In this document: piece by piece, positions 12,884-22,909 of the stretch
Numbering within the stretch: position 1 is the stretch's first letter
Layout of the letters: each line of letters begins with the position of its first letter
NCBI GenBank assembly: GCA_036346405.1
Contig: CM070548.1
Span: forward strand, 87,503,333-87,567,332
DNA length: 64,000 nucleotides
From: Phyllostachys edulis
Lineage: Eukaryota > Streptophyta > Magnoliopsida > Poales > Poaceae
Direction of reading: 5' to 3'
Position numbers and translations under genes: made by a program
Notes under the pieces: model-generated
Databases searched by the model: none
Told to the model about the DNA's origin: nothing
What the model saw: the letters and a program-made list of their open reading frames with translations, nothing else

Positions 12884-12890
12884 TTTTATA
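12884..12890 (-). promoter_or_regulatory. TATA box of the minus-strand zinc-finger gene
   Basis: The minus strand reads GGCTATAAAATGC, about 180 bases upstream of the ATG at 12706. Its distance and context suit a plant core promoter. It mirrors the TATA box at 13688 on the other strand. Confidence 0.55.
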
Positions 12891-12944
12891 GCCCGTGGGA
12901 AGGCTAACAAAGCGGGTAATGTGTTAGCTTGCAAATGACAAGAT

Positions 12945-13373
12945 CAGACGGGGCTGGCTACTTTGCGTAGAGAGAAGACCAAACAGGGCAGCTTTGCGCA
13001 GTGACAAGACCAAAGGAGACAGCCTTGCATAGTGACAAAACCAGACGAGGCAGCTTTGCGCAGTGACAAGACCACACGGACCAGCTTTGCGCAGTGATAA
13101 GACCACACGATGCAGCTTTGCGTAGTGATAAGAGCAAAGGAGACAACTTTGCGCAGTGATAAGACCACACGGGGCAGCTTTGCACAGTGATAAGACCAAA
13201 GGAGACAGTTTTGCCCAGTGATAAGACCACACGGGGCAGCTTTGCGTAGTGATAAGACCAAAGGAGGCAGCCTTGCGTAGTGATAAGACTAGACGACGCA
13301 GCTTTGCGTAGTGACAAGACCACACGGGCCAGCTTTGCGTAGTGATAAGACCAAAGGAGACAGCTCTGCGCAG
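12945..13373. repeat. 31-bp tandem repeat (minisatellite) between divergent genes
   Basis: There are about 13-14 head-to-tail units of 31 bp. Each has the core CAGCTTTGCGTAGTGATAAG followed by ACCA and a variable seven bases of the CACGGGG or AAGGAGA type. Because 31 is not a multiple of three, all three minus-strand frames stay open, and the resulting long reading frames are artefacts. The array sits between the two divergent TATA boxes of MULE-1. Confidence 0.93.
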
Positions 13374-13398
13374 TTTAGGGTTTAGGGTTAGGGTTAGG
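13374..13398 (+). repeat. Telomere-like repeat tract
   Basis: The tract has four TTTAGGG or TTAGGG units in a row, directly abutting the end of the 31-bp array. The plant telomere unit is TTTAGGG. A similar imperfect tract is at 12044-12068. Confidence 0.85.
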
Positions 13399-13650
13399 CT
13401 TTTCAGATCGACTTGACAACCCTGACCGCCTCGCTAGCTTTTCAGACCGAAAAGACAAGACTCTGCAAAGAAAGACGTGACAACATTCTGCCTCGCTAGC
13501 TTTTTCAGACCGATAAGACAACACTCTATAAAGCAAGACATGACTTCTCTCTGCAAAGTAAGACGTGACAACACTATGCCTCGCTAGCTTTTCAGATTGA
13601 CATGACAACACTCTACCTCCTCAGCTTTTTAGAACTAAAAGACATGACTC
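13399..13650. repeat. Imperfect repeat of about 55-60 bp after the telomere-like tract
   Basis: There are three to four degenerate copies of a unit containing CCTCGCTAGCTTTTCAGA, then GACAAGACTCTGCAAAG, then AAGACGTGACAACA. It encodes nothing convincing and lies in the promoter region of the gene at 13797. Confidence 0.7.
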
Positions 13651-13687
13651 TGCATGAAATTAACCACACCATGCCAACCCTGGGGCT

Positions 13688-13694
13688 TATAAAA
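13688..13694 (+). promoter_or_regulatory. TATA box of the plus-strand zinc-finger gene
   Basis: GGCTTATAAAAGGGGA lies about 105 bases upstream of the ATG at 13797. It is followed by a leader made of short CAACACTACACAACCAAACC repeats (about 13708-13770). Confidence 0.62.
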
Positions 13695-13796
13695 GGGGAT
13701 TGAACCAAACCCAACACTACACAACACTACACAACCAAACCCAGCACTACACAACCAAACCCAACACTACACCAGAGCTTCCTTCACCATGCCGGG

Positions 13797-14556
13797 ATGG
13801 ACGACAGGCAGAGGCAATGGGACCGGATCCGCGAACTAGCAAGGGCTGCTGGGGAGGAGAACGACCGAGCAAGGGCTACTAGGGCCTGGGTCGAACAAGA
13901 GATGTGTGCCTACATGGCACGCCTTCATAATGAAGCCCCCCGTAGCAGCAACCCCATGCCGAACGTTCCAACCGAGTGTTCGCCGCAATACCCGCCCAAG
14001 GGGGAGACACCATCCCTCTGTTGGTGCAGAGACAGATGCAAGTTCTTCAAGTCCAAGCACCCGTTCAGCCTGGGCATGTGTTACTAGGGTTGCGCGAACT
14101 ACTCCAGTGACTATCCCGACCGACATCGGGACACGAGCAACTATCGTCAACCGCTAAGGACCAGTTACAATGTGTTCCCATACTATTTCTCTTTCAAAGT
14201 ACGCACTAACAACCTCTCCCATCTACCTATAGTCCCTGGATCCATTATGTGGCTACCGCAAGTGGATCGACCACGAGATCCACCCATATGACCAATGGTC
14301 TCTTGACATGGACCAGTGGCATGAACAAAGAGATCGCGAGATCCTAGAGGAAGCGACTCATAGAACGACGAAAGCACAACGAAGATATCGTCGGGAGATG
14401 CAAGCTCATCTGGAGGCGTGTAGGCGTAGAGAGCACGAGGCTCGCGAGAGGGAGCGCGAGAGAAAGAGGAAAATTGCGGCCAAGGCCAAAGAGGCCGTCA
14501 AGGAATTCAACGCCGAGCTAGTAAGGAAGGGAAAATGGCCCCGGTCCAAGCAGTAG
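13797..14556 (+). pseudogene. Zinc-ribbon-like and coiled-coil protein with one in-frame stop
   Basis: The frame opens at ATG 13797 and runs to about 14172. An intron with an acceptor CTATAG follows, and the second exon runs 14233-14556. The first exon carries CWCRDRCKFF and, after a spacer, CYxGCANY, a C-x-C-x3-C...C-x3-C layout like GRF-type or zinc-ribbon fingers. The x is a TAG stop at 14085, where relatives usually have Trp (TGG), so one transition explains the break. Exon 2 continues with GYRKWID, then a long highly charged helix rich in Arg, Glu and Lys that ends in WPRSKQ. Such proteins recur in grass transposons. The function is unknown to me. It may still be transcribed from the TATA box at 13688. 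Confidence 0.58.
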
Positions 14557-14779
14557 GTCAGGTCATTCCGTAGTAGTCCCCCGTCCTACCCGTCATGTTT
14601 TTTACTATCCCCTAAAGGCATGTATATTTACATGGTCCAGATGCTTGTGTCGCAATGTACCGTAGTAGTAGCGAGGATGACTAAAGCAATTAGCTGAACC
14701 ATCATGCCATGTGACTACGTGTAACGTGCTTCTGTCCGCGGACTCTAATGTAGTTCTGGTTCCGTGTCTCCGCTAAGCC

Positions 14780-15150
14780 ATGAAAACAAGCTTATATCGC
14801 AAGTATGCCTCTTCTAGTGGAATCCCAGAAAGAACCATTCGCACCGACATCGAATCCTTCATGTTTTATGGCATCTTCATAATCACAACGAGCATTCTCA
14901 GCCTCTTCAATCATATTCTGTATAAGTTTCATAAAGTACTTCATCGATTGCCTGGCTATATACGCGTATACGTTCATACGACTTCATCGAGGAGAGACTC
15001 CATATTTTAGGGCATCTTCATAATCTGTGGCGTTCTCATTTCTTCAATCATATCTTGTATAAGCTTTATAAAGTATTTCATCGACTACCTGGCTATATAC
15101 ACGTATACGTTCAGACAACTTCATCGAGGAGAGACTCCAATAGTACTGGT
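14780..15150 (-). repeat. About 140-bp tandem duplication with minus-strand coding remnants
   Basis: Two copies begin near 14865 and 15005, and both contain GGCATCTTCATAAT, CTGGCTATATAC and ACTTCATCGAGGAGAGACTCC. On the minus strand the left copy has a 61-residue frame (14792-14977), helical and acidic, including KYFMKLIQNMIEEAENARCDYEDA. I do not recognise it. It may be the decayed 3' part of another MULE-1 gene. Confidence 0.5.
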
Positions 15151-15395
15151 GCCTTTTTATCCCACTTCTAAAAGACGACAAGTGTTTCAGCAGACAAAGT
15201 TTGCTTGGACGACATTCTCAAGGTTATACCTCGTCTGATATGCTTATTAATCATCCTTTCTCTTAACAAATTAAATAATAGAAAAATTACAGAAGCAACA
15301 ACACTGTGACGAGAGGCTCCACAAAAAGTTTCGTAATTTTCTAAACTCATTTGCTACATTTCTAAATTACTACAAACAACGCTAAAACTACGACG

Positions 15396-15682
15396 AAACC
15401 CTAATTTTGGAGAAAAGGAAACCCTAATTTACAAACCTCCGTGTCCATATTTCTTAATAATGTTTTTTTTACAAATATCGCGTGCGTTGAAACCCTAATC
15501 GAAATAAGTGAAAAAATTTTCAGATTAAGTAAAAGCGCTAACTTAGGAGCGAAATCTGGGCAGATTGGAAACTCTAACCATCCCGCCGAAACCCTAATCG
15601 TTGCCAATCCGCTAGAAACCCTAATCGTTACCAATCTGCTGAAAACCCTAATCGCCAATCGCTGCAATCCGCAAAACCCTAA
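15396..15682 (+). repeat. Telo-box cluster (AAACCCTAA x7)
   Basis: Seven perfect AAACCCTAA motifs occur at 15396, 15419, 15490, 15589, 15616, 15643 and 15674, with further near-matches. Several sit in a degenerate repeat of about 27 bp containing CCAATCTGCT. Telo-boxes are bound by telomere-repeat-binding Myb proteins and occur in promoters of growth-related genes and Polycomb targets. MULE-2 has three AAACCCTAA motifs in the matching place (45827, 46179, 46201). Confidence 0.85.
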
Positions 15683-15884
15683 TCGGTTCCTCTGCAATCT
15701 GCTGGAAACCCTAGCTTCTTTCTGCCGCGGCGCGCAGATGCGCCAACCCTTCTCGCCGCCACCGCAGAAGTCGCCGCCGCTAAATCCACCGCAAAGGTGG
15801 CCATTCCTCGATCTTGCGTTTCGCTTGCCGTTCATGGTGGGATGCCTTCGCGCTCGACGAAGCGCGAAGACACTGCGTTCCCCC

Positions 15885-16030
15885 ATCGATTCCGTGCTCA
15901 TATAGGGTCTAGTTGTGCAAATACGGTGAGCGTGGAAGGAAACACGCGTCAGCCCCCCATCGATTCCGCGCTCATATAAGATCTAATTGTGCAATTATGT
16001 GACGCTACATGGCCAAATAAAAAAAAATTC
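15885..16030 (-). repeat. MULE-1 right terminal inverted repeat with internal duplication
   Basis: Its reverse complement matches 1325-1425. A segment of about 74 bp is present twice: CCCATCGATTCC starts at 15882 and again at 15956, each followed by G(T/C)GCTCATATA. This right end is therefore longer than the left. The final bases before the flank are an A-rich tract ending in ATTC. Confidence 0.75.
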
Positions 16031-16047
16031 AAACAAGTCGTTCTTCT

Positions 16048-16053
16048 TGGGCC
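16048..16053 (+). promoter_or_regulatory. TGGGCC (site II-like) motif upstream of ATAD3
   Basis: TGGGCC lies about 140 bases before the ATAD3 ATG, in the short host sequence left between MULE-1 and the gene. TGGGC(C/T) motifs bound by TCP factors are common in plant promoters of mitochondrial-protein and growth genes. Assigning it a role here is inference. Confidence 0.4.
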
Positions 16054-16189
16054 GCAAGCCGAACTGACCTGCCGAGCCGCCGTCCAAACGCACAGATACA
16101 CGCATCTCCCACAGCGTTTTTTTTTTATCGAAACAGCGAGGCCACCCCCAGCTTTAAACCCTATCGCTCCTGTAAACCCCTGGAAAATC

Positions 16190-19100
16190 ATGGCTGCCGC
16201 CGCCGCGAAGGCCGCCGCCGCGGCCCTCTCCGCCGCGGCGGCCACCGCCCTCTCCTCCGAGAGGGCGCATGCCGAGGGGGGCAGCACCTTCCGCTTCCCC
16301 GGCTTCTCCTCCTCCCTCCCTCCCGCCGCCTCGCCGCCGACGCCGACGCCGCCCCAGCCGTCCCCTGCACCGGCTGCGGAGGAGGCGCCCAGGGTTCGGA
16401 ACGACAACCCCCGCACCACCGCCGCGGGGTTCGACCCCGAGGCGCTGGAGCGCGGGGTCGAGGCGCTGCACAAGATCGAAATATCGCATCAGGCCAAAAA
16501 GGTGGGATTTTTTTAGCATTCGGGTGGAGTTTCTTTTGGAGGATCTTGTCTGGGCCTGGGTTCTGACGGGAGGCTGTGTTGACCCATGGTTGTGCAGTTA
16601 TTCGAGTTTATGAAGAAGCAGGAGGAGACGCGACAGGCGGAGGTCGTTGCGAAGAAGACCGAGTACGAGAGGGAGATGGCGGCACTCCAGCTCGTGAGAT
16701 ATTTCTCGTCCTTTCGTTGTTGTCTGTTACTCTGTTAGTCATGATGCTTTGAACGAATTGGCATTAGTTCCTATCAAGTGTTGCAACAGTTGGGAACGTC
16801 ATTGCAAAAAAGTTCGTTTCGAGGCATTTAAGATTACAAAGGAGCATTTTTTAGTGTATGTTACTACAGTACATTCTCATATGGAATCTGCACCTGTGTT
16901 TGAACATCATAAATGCCACCGAATATATAATCAATTTTGCGCTCTCGTAGCCATAATTCTGCATTCATGTTGATGTTCTATTTTGTTTTTATTTGCTAGA
17001 GCTAACAAGTTGCTTCAAATGATTACTTCTAGTAATTCTGAGTGATGTGACAAGGTTCGAAAAATCGGTAACCGGTACTCGACAGGTCACCTACCTAGTA
17101 GTGATTATACGGCATAATCGGTCTGATTATGCGACATAACCGGCAATTACACGGTAACAGGTAGGGCACCCGTTACTTGTACGGCCGAGTATACGGCCTA
17201 GTAGACCCGTTTTTAGAACACTTTGTGATTAACCATAACCTATAGCTTGTTAGGTGCTTACCAGCTAGCAATATGAGTGTGAGAATGAACACGCTACTTG
17301 TTGTTTACTCATTATTCATTCATTTGTTTTGCAGTAGTTGGCACAGTGTTTTTTGGTGCTTACTTGTGATGTATAAGTTAGGCTAATTCTAATAATTTAT
17401 GGTAAAAACCAAATCCTTGACTAGAATCAAGTTCGATTTCACATTAGTTATCACACGCAATAAATGTTTCAGCCTTTCAGGTCATGCCATGTATATTTAC
17501 TTGATGAAATGTATATTTGCGCCACAGATGTTGCTAAATTGATGCTTACTGTTGCGTATTAGTTTGTTTATGTAGCATGTTGCATTCTCATGCATTCAGG
17601 GTGTGATGGTCAGTGTAATTCTGTTTGTGAAGTCACAAATTAGGAGTTTCACTTTTGTTATTTAACATGAGGCATTTTGCAGGAGAAGACACGCGTAGAT
17701 TATGAAGAGAAGAAAAAACTTGAGCAAGCTCGAGCTCAAATAAAGGCACAAATAGCTCGATATGAGGACGAGCTTGCAAGGAAGAGACAACAGGCTGAGC
17801 ATGAGGCACAGAGGATGAGAAACCAGGAGCTCGTGAAGATGCAAGAGGAGTCGGCGTTTAAGCAAGAGCAGATGAGGCGTGCCATTGAGGAGGAAATCCA
17901 GGCACAACGGAGGCAGACAGCCGAGGAAAAGGCAAAAATAGAGAGGGAGACAATGAAATTGAGAGCCCTGGCGGAGGCGGAGGCCAGAGCACATGAAGCG
18001 AAACTATCTGAAGATGTGAACAGGCGACTGCTTGTGGAGCGGGCAAATGCTGAGAGGGAGAAGTGGGTCCAAGCAATAAATACAACCTTTGAGCATATAG
18101 GAGGTATACTTACCAAGTGAACATTTCCATATGCTTATTTTGAATAAAGTTGTGAATTTATTGGACTTTTTCTGCAGTTATTATGAGCTATTTCTACAAG
18201 TTTGCATCACATATTTCGAACGATTTGATAAAACTTTCCAAAGTTTTGGCTTTGAATTTTAAACTAGTATTTGGGTCAGCTATCACCTAGGGCAATAATA
18301 CTGCGGATCCTAGTGTAATGTTTTACTTCCTTACTGAATGATACGATTATAGTATTGTTTAATGTTTACTTACAGGTAATATTGTTTAATGTTTACTTCC
18401 TTTCTGAATTAGATTATTATAGTATTGTTTAGTATCCAACGTGGTGAGGTACATGGTGTTTATGTGCTCATATCATGATATATCAGTGGTGATATAGGAA
18501 AGTTTGGTCTCTGTGTAATATTTTCCTTTTGTATATTTCAGGTGGTTTGCGAACAATATTAACTGATCAGAATAAGCTAGTTGTTGCAGTTGGAGGTGCA
18601 ACAGCACTTGCAGCTGGGATATACACAACAAGGTAAAACTATAAGCTGTACTCTATATGTTTCAACTTCAGAAATACTGATTGGTAAGTGGCCATGAAAA
18701 GAATGCTACAAGTGTATTCACATTGGACCTTATAAATTTATTGCACCAGATTGGTGTTGTGCATCCACTTGCAACTTGTAAGATTGTAATAGCTATGAAA
18801 CCAATTTTAATGCCAGAATTATACTACAAGCTATAGTATTCTGGTTGGAATTCTTGAAAGAAATTATAAAGCACAATGTTGCTGATTGCTCTACCTACCA
18901 TTCATTCATTGCTCTTTATTTCATCTGCGTTGGCAGCTTCCCGTAAAGACTATGTTTTGTTTCAAGATTTGAAGTCATATATTTCAATGCAAGGGTGAAG
19001 ATCCTAGCCTTCTTATCCTTTATTGCTGAATGTGGTGTTGCTTTATTAGTTCTTCCCAATGACATAAATGACATTCTGGTGTTCTATTTTACTGCTCATT

Positions 19101-21060
19101 TGATGCTCTTACTTGGTTTAATGTATTTGCTTCCAGGGAAGGTGCAAGAGTAGTCTGGGGTTATGTTGACCGTATTCTAGGTCAGCCATCACTTATAAGA
19201 GAGTCATCACGAGGGAAGTATCCTTGGTCTGGTGTCTCCTCGCGTGCTATGCGTACCATGACTAGCAAACTGAACAATGGGACCAACTTGGGGAAGAATG
19301 GGAATGGTTTTGGTGATGTTATTCTAAACCCTTCTCTTCAAAAGAGAGTGAAGCAGCTTGCGAATGCCACCGCCAACACGAAACTTCATCAAGCTCCTTT
19401 TAGGAACATGCTTTTCTATGGGCCTCCTGGCACAGGGAAGACAATGGCTGCAAGAGAACTAGCTCGAAAATCTGTACGTTGTATAAGCCAATTCCCTGTG
19501 AGCACAAATGAGAACATTTGAAATATTATCAGCTTGCTAACATTATGACCATTTACAGGGACTAGATTATGCACTAATGACTGGTGGAGATGTTGCGCCA
19601 TTGGGATCACAAGCAGTCACAAAGATTCATCAGTTGTTTGACTGGGGAAAGAAATCTAATAGAGGTTTGCTCCTCTTCATTGATGAAGCTGACGCTTTCT
19701 TGTGCGAGTAAGTGATAGTCAAATCTTCAGACTACTTTTCTTGTTTGAGACTCCGTGGCACCATATGAATTTGCAGCATCTGAATTATTTCAGAAAGGAC
19801 TTGAAATTCTAAGATGCTAAACTTCAGCGTAATGGTTGATTTAATTGATTTTCATAATTGCTGAACCTGAAATAGTTGCAACTTGCTGTGCATTTGTTTC
19901 TTGCTATGCTGCTATTTAGTCATCCATCTTTACAATTGCCGAATCATCTACCTTCCCCTAAACAATTATTTTCCTGTTTGGTGCTTGCTTTTCTTAATAT
20001 GATCTTTTCATGGCATAGCTATGAGGAAATGCCCGGTACAGTTGAGTCCAAAATGGATCAGTCGACAGTTTAGTACAGCAGTAACTATACATTTGAGTTA
20101 GCAAATTAGTGCCTCTTTCCCTTGCATTTCTTTATCCTTGTAGCTCCAAGCATAGAAAAAACGAAAATGTTAAGTTGGGAAGGGAATGGGATCCTAGGTC
20201 AAGAGTACCATGTTATCTCCTTTCTAGCCATCCATACCTAATAAATCCTGGGCACTATTATTTATGGATCAGAATCTGTTTGGAAGAAGACACTTATTTT
20301 AAGTTAAAAAAATGTAGAACATCACTCCTCTAACAAGAGTACTTTTGGCTAAGAACACTTATTTTGCAATAGAAAGGGTAGCGTGGGGTTCCTCTTCCTA
20401 GTGCTGTATAACTGCACTATGATTTCTTCCCCTGTAAATGTTGACATCACAGTATATTGCTATTTTCAGGTCCTTTTCCCTAATTGGCTATCTGTTTTTA
20501 TTGAGACTAGTGTTGACATTTCAAAGTAATTTCTTTTCTCCTGCAGACGAAACAAGACATACATGAGTGAAGCTCAAAGGAGTGCCCTGAACGCTCTCCT
20601 TTTCCGCACAGGTGACCAATCCAAGGACATTGTGCTTGCACTCGCGACCAACAGGCCTGGTGACCTTGATTCTGCTGTTGCTGACCGTATCGATGAGGTC
20701 CTTGAATTCCCCTTGCCTGGGGAAGAAGAGCGGTCCAAGCTTCTTAAACTATACCTGGACAAGTACATAGTGAAAGCTGGCGACAAGCATGGAAAGAGCT
20801 GGTTCAGGTTCTTCCGCCGCCAGCCTCAGAAGATAGAGGTGAAGGGGATCACCGATGACTTGATACGGGAGGCTGCTGCCAAGACCGAGGGCTTCTCTGG
20901 GAGAGAGATTGCAAAGCTGATGGCAAGTGTGCAGGCCGCGGTGTACGGGAGCAAGGACTGCGAGCTCACTCCAGGCCTGTTCCGTGAGGTTGTAGATTAC
21001 AAGGTCGCCGAGCACCAGCAGAGGATAAGATTTGCTGGGCATGAGAAGAAGAATGCTTAG
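16190..21060 (+). CDS. ATAD3: ATAD3-type mitochondrial AAA+ ATPase, 639 aa, seven exons
   Basis: Exons are 16190-16501, 16598-16693, 17683-18103, 18542-18632, 19137-19473, 19559-19707 and 20547-21060. All junctions are GT-AG and the joined frame of 1920 nt is open. The amino end is Ala-, Ser- and Pro-rich. Residues about 85-275 are charged coiled coil. A membrane segment (LVVAVGGATALAAGIYTT) spans about 288-305. The AAA+ domain has Walker A GPPGTGKT at 402-409, Walker B LLLFIDEADA ending in Asp461 and Glu462, and sensor-1 ATNRPGDLD. This order and length match ATAD3, an inner-membrane protein that contacts nucleoids and the outer membrane. Only about 160 bp separate the start codon from MULE-1. 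Intron 2 (about 1 kb) holds a transposon scrap. A gene for a folded AAA protein with no breaks is likely functional. Confidence 0.95.
17055..17220. repeat. Transposon-like scrap in ATAD3 intron 2
   Basis: The stretch has repeated CGGTAACCGGTA, ATACGGCATAATCGG and TACGGCCGAGTATACGGCC words unlike the surrounding AT-rich intron. It resembles the ACCGGTAACC-rich segment in PRK intron 2 (56095-56340). I take it as a fragment of a common grass DNA transposon, family not assigned. Confidence 0.45.
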
Positions 21061-22241
21061 GACGCCTCTTTACGCGTTTCCCCCCATTTACTGTAGGCTT
21101 ACAATGTTTATTTTCTGGTGACATTGCCTGAACGGGGCAGGCGATTTACCTGCTTCGTCGCCGTTATTCTTTTGCTGCAATCCTTACCCCTCGGGGGATT
21201 TTTGGTGGCAGCGATGATAAGAGAAGAGGTTTACATGTAATGAGGGTTAACCTAACGCAGGGTTAATTGCAACAAGCTCGGCATTTTCTTTCACAGCTTT
21301 ACTAAGTGTGTCGTGTATCAGGCCGTGAATGAAGGATTTCTTTCACCAGCGATGTGCAATGTACAAGGGTGTTGATCTATGACCAGCCTATCTAAACTGT
21401 TTTGTCTACCGAATCGAATGTGTGTGGCGGGTCTTTGGGTCACACCGCACGTCCCCGGTGTCCTGCCGCTCAAATCATGAGAGGCTCAAGACTCCAAGAG
21501 AAACGATCAAACGACGTCGTTTCCGCGGCGCCACAGGCCGAAGCGCCCCACTAGTGGGCAGTGGCCTAGCTCCCTCCCGGCGGTTCCGCTCGCCCGAGCG
21601 CGTCGCGGCTACACGGCCCAGCCTCCAGACACGCTCGTCGCGCGCGCCACGCCCACGCCCACGCCCACGCCCGACGCAGCACGCCCCCGTCCCCCGCGCG
21701 GGCACGCCCGCCGCTGGGCCGCAAGCGGCTAGTCGCGTAACTGGCGCAAGTCGTTATCATGGTACCAGAGGATGAGCTAGACAATTAGTAGTACTGTGTT
21801 TCTTCCTGCATCAACAACAGCTCGCATTTTCCTGTGCCACAAACCCAACCAATATTTAGAGTCGTACCTTGCGAATACAGGGAAGAGAAACAACAAACGC
21901 TTTTGTCATCTGCTGCCCTCTCACAAAATTAGGACACGCTCCGAACGGGCATGTTTGCATCTCAGTGAGGCAGTAATAGCTTTTATCGTCTTTAACAAAT
22001 GCAAGGGGTGTACTGCTAATTGCTTGTATCTGTATTTATAGATACAATCCACATTAAAAAAAAAAACTGTTGATGTAGTTCCAAAATTTTGGATTTGACA
22101 TTGCTGTATTCAGCTCGTGGCATTTGACAAAGTGGAACAATACATGTAACACAGTAATACACAAAAACAGGAGACAAAATGCAGTTAAGAGTAACAAGGT
22201 ACTGGCAACACCCAATTGAATCTCATTCAGCAGGATGCTCG
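21061..22241. other. ATAD3 3' region and convergent intergenic space
   Basis: About 21061-21420 is probably the ATAD3 3' UTR. About 21420-21780 is GC-rich, with CCCACG hexamer runs at 21652-21672, and encodes only low-complexity frames. About 21790-22241 is AT-rich and lies downstream of the minus-strand gene, so it probably includes its 3' UTR. Confidence 0.5.
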
Positions 22242-22909
22242 CTAAGGCACGTCACACTCCTCAAGCAGCGCTAGGATGTTATGCTCAGGGGCACTTACAG
22301 AGGGCAATATGGCACGCCTTGGTACTGCAGATCGCGACCTTGCTCCACTGCTGTCAGACTCAAGCTGCGATCCTTCCTTCACAACTGGCAAGTCTGTCCT
22401 CACCCTCGCACCTGCTGTAGACATCCTTTCTTTCCATATCCTCCCATCCTAATATCCATCAATCAGTATAACCAATAAGGGCACAATAGGCTTGCATGGT
22501 CTGGTGCTAGGAATTTTAGGACACCTTGAACTTCAAGTATATAAAAGCGGGCATGTTGTTGTAATTCTAACACTGAATTTCTGCAAAATAAGTTCACTGA
22601 TACGGTTATCTTGTGTTAGTGATGTTAATGATTCTCTTGTGTCTCGCTCCTTGTCATGGACTACATAAGGCAAGCCAATCATGCAATTCTTCTGTAAACA
22701 GCGAGAGAATGGCTTACATGCAGTATAGATGGCTCAGGAAGAGGGCATTTCACCGGTTGATCAAGGTTGACAGGCTCCACAGGGTGCTCCACCGGCTTGA
22801 ACTCAACGCCGACCTCAATGCCGTGCGGACTATCTGTGGGAACAGCTGCCGGGTCAGACTCACCGGTGTTCATGTTGGGCGCCAATGTCTCCACAACCTC
22901 CTGCACCAT
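22242..22909 (-). CDS. Conserved-looking hypothetical protein, 132 aa, two coding exons
   Basis: The first coding exon runs 22909 down to 22718. It opens at ATG and ends at CTGCAT|GTAAGC. The second runs 22448 down to 22242 after an ATTAG acceptor. The joined frame is exactly open (64 + 68 residues). The protein is acidic to neutral and Pro- and Val-rich in its first half (GIEVGVEFKPVEHPVEPVNL). Its tail ends in PSVSAPEHNILALLEECDVP. There is no signal peptide or membrane segment. I cannot name the family, but compositional balance and clean splicing argue that it is real. It is convergent with ATAD3. An alternative upstream start in the same frame has no ATG. Confidence 0.68.

Larger units (their letters stand above)
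1325..16030 (+). mobile_element. MULE-1: large Mutator-like element with MuDR transposase and plant mobile domain
   Basis: The terminal inverted repeats at about 1325-1425 and 15885-16030 match. Both begin with a T-rich tract followed by ATTTGGCC, and both share the ACCGTATTTGC and GAGCGCGGAATC blocks. The flanks carry TAAAACAAG (1316-1324) and TCAAACAAG (16029-16037), a 9-bp duplication with one mismatch, as expected for Mutator-type insertion. Exact ends are uncertain by 1-2 bases. In order, the interior holds an old LTR fragment, a decayed transposase (6.3-8.7 kb), a decayed plant mobile domain gene (9.3-10.8 kb), a divergent pair of small zinc-finger-like genes (12.2-14.6 kb) and a telo-box cluster. 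The element ends about 160 bp before the ATAD3 start codon. Confidence 0.82.

Noticed and set aside
12924..13325. Three long overlapping minus-strand reading frames (105-133 residues)
   Set aside because: They are translations of the 31-bp repeat. A period not divisible by three keeps all frames open together. There is no sign of a real protein.
12945..13373. CRISPR-like array of regular repeats
   Set aside because: The units are head-to-tail with no unique spacers, and the DNA is plant nuclear. It is a minisatellite.
13374..13398. Chromosome end (telomere)
   Set aside because: Only about 25 bases, flanked on both sides by unrelated sequence, so it is interstitial.
18104..18120. ATAD3 coding region ending at the TGA at 18118
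   Set aside because: A GTATAC donor at 18104 followed by the exon at 18542 continues the conserved ATAD3 sequence. The stop is intronic.
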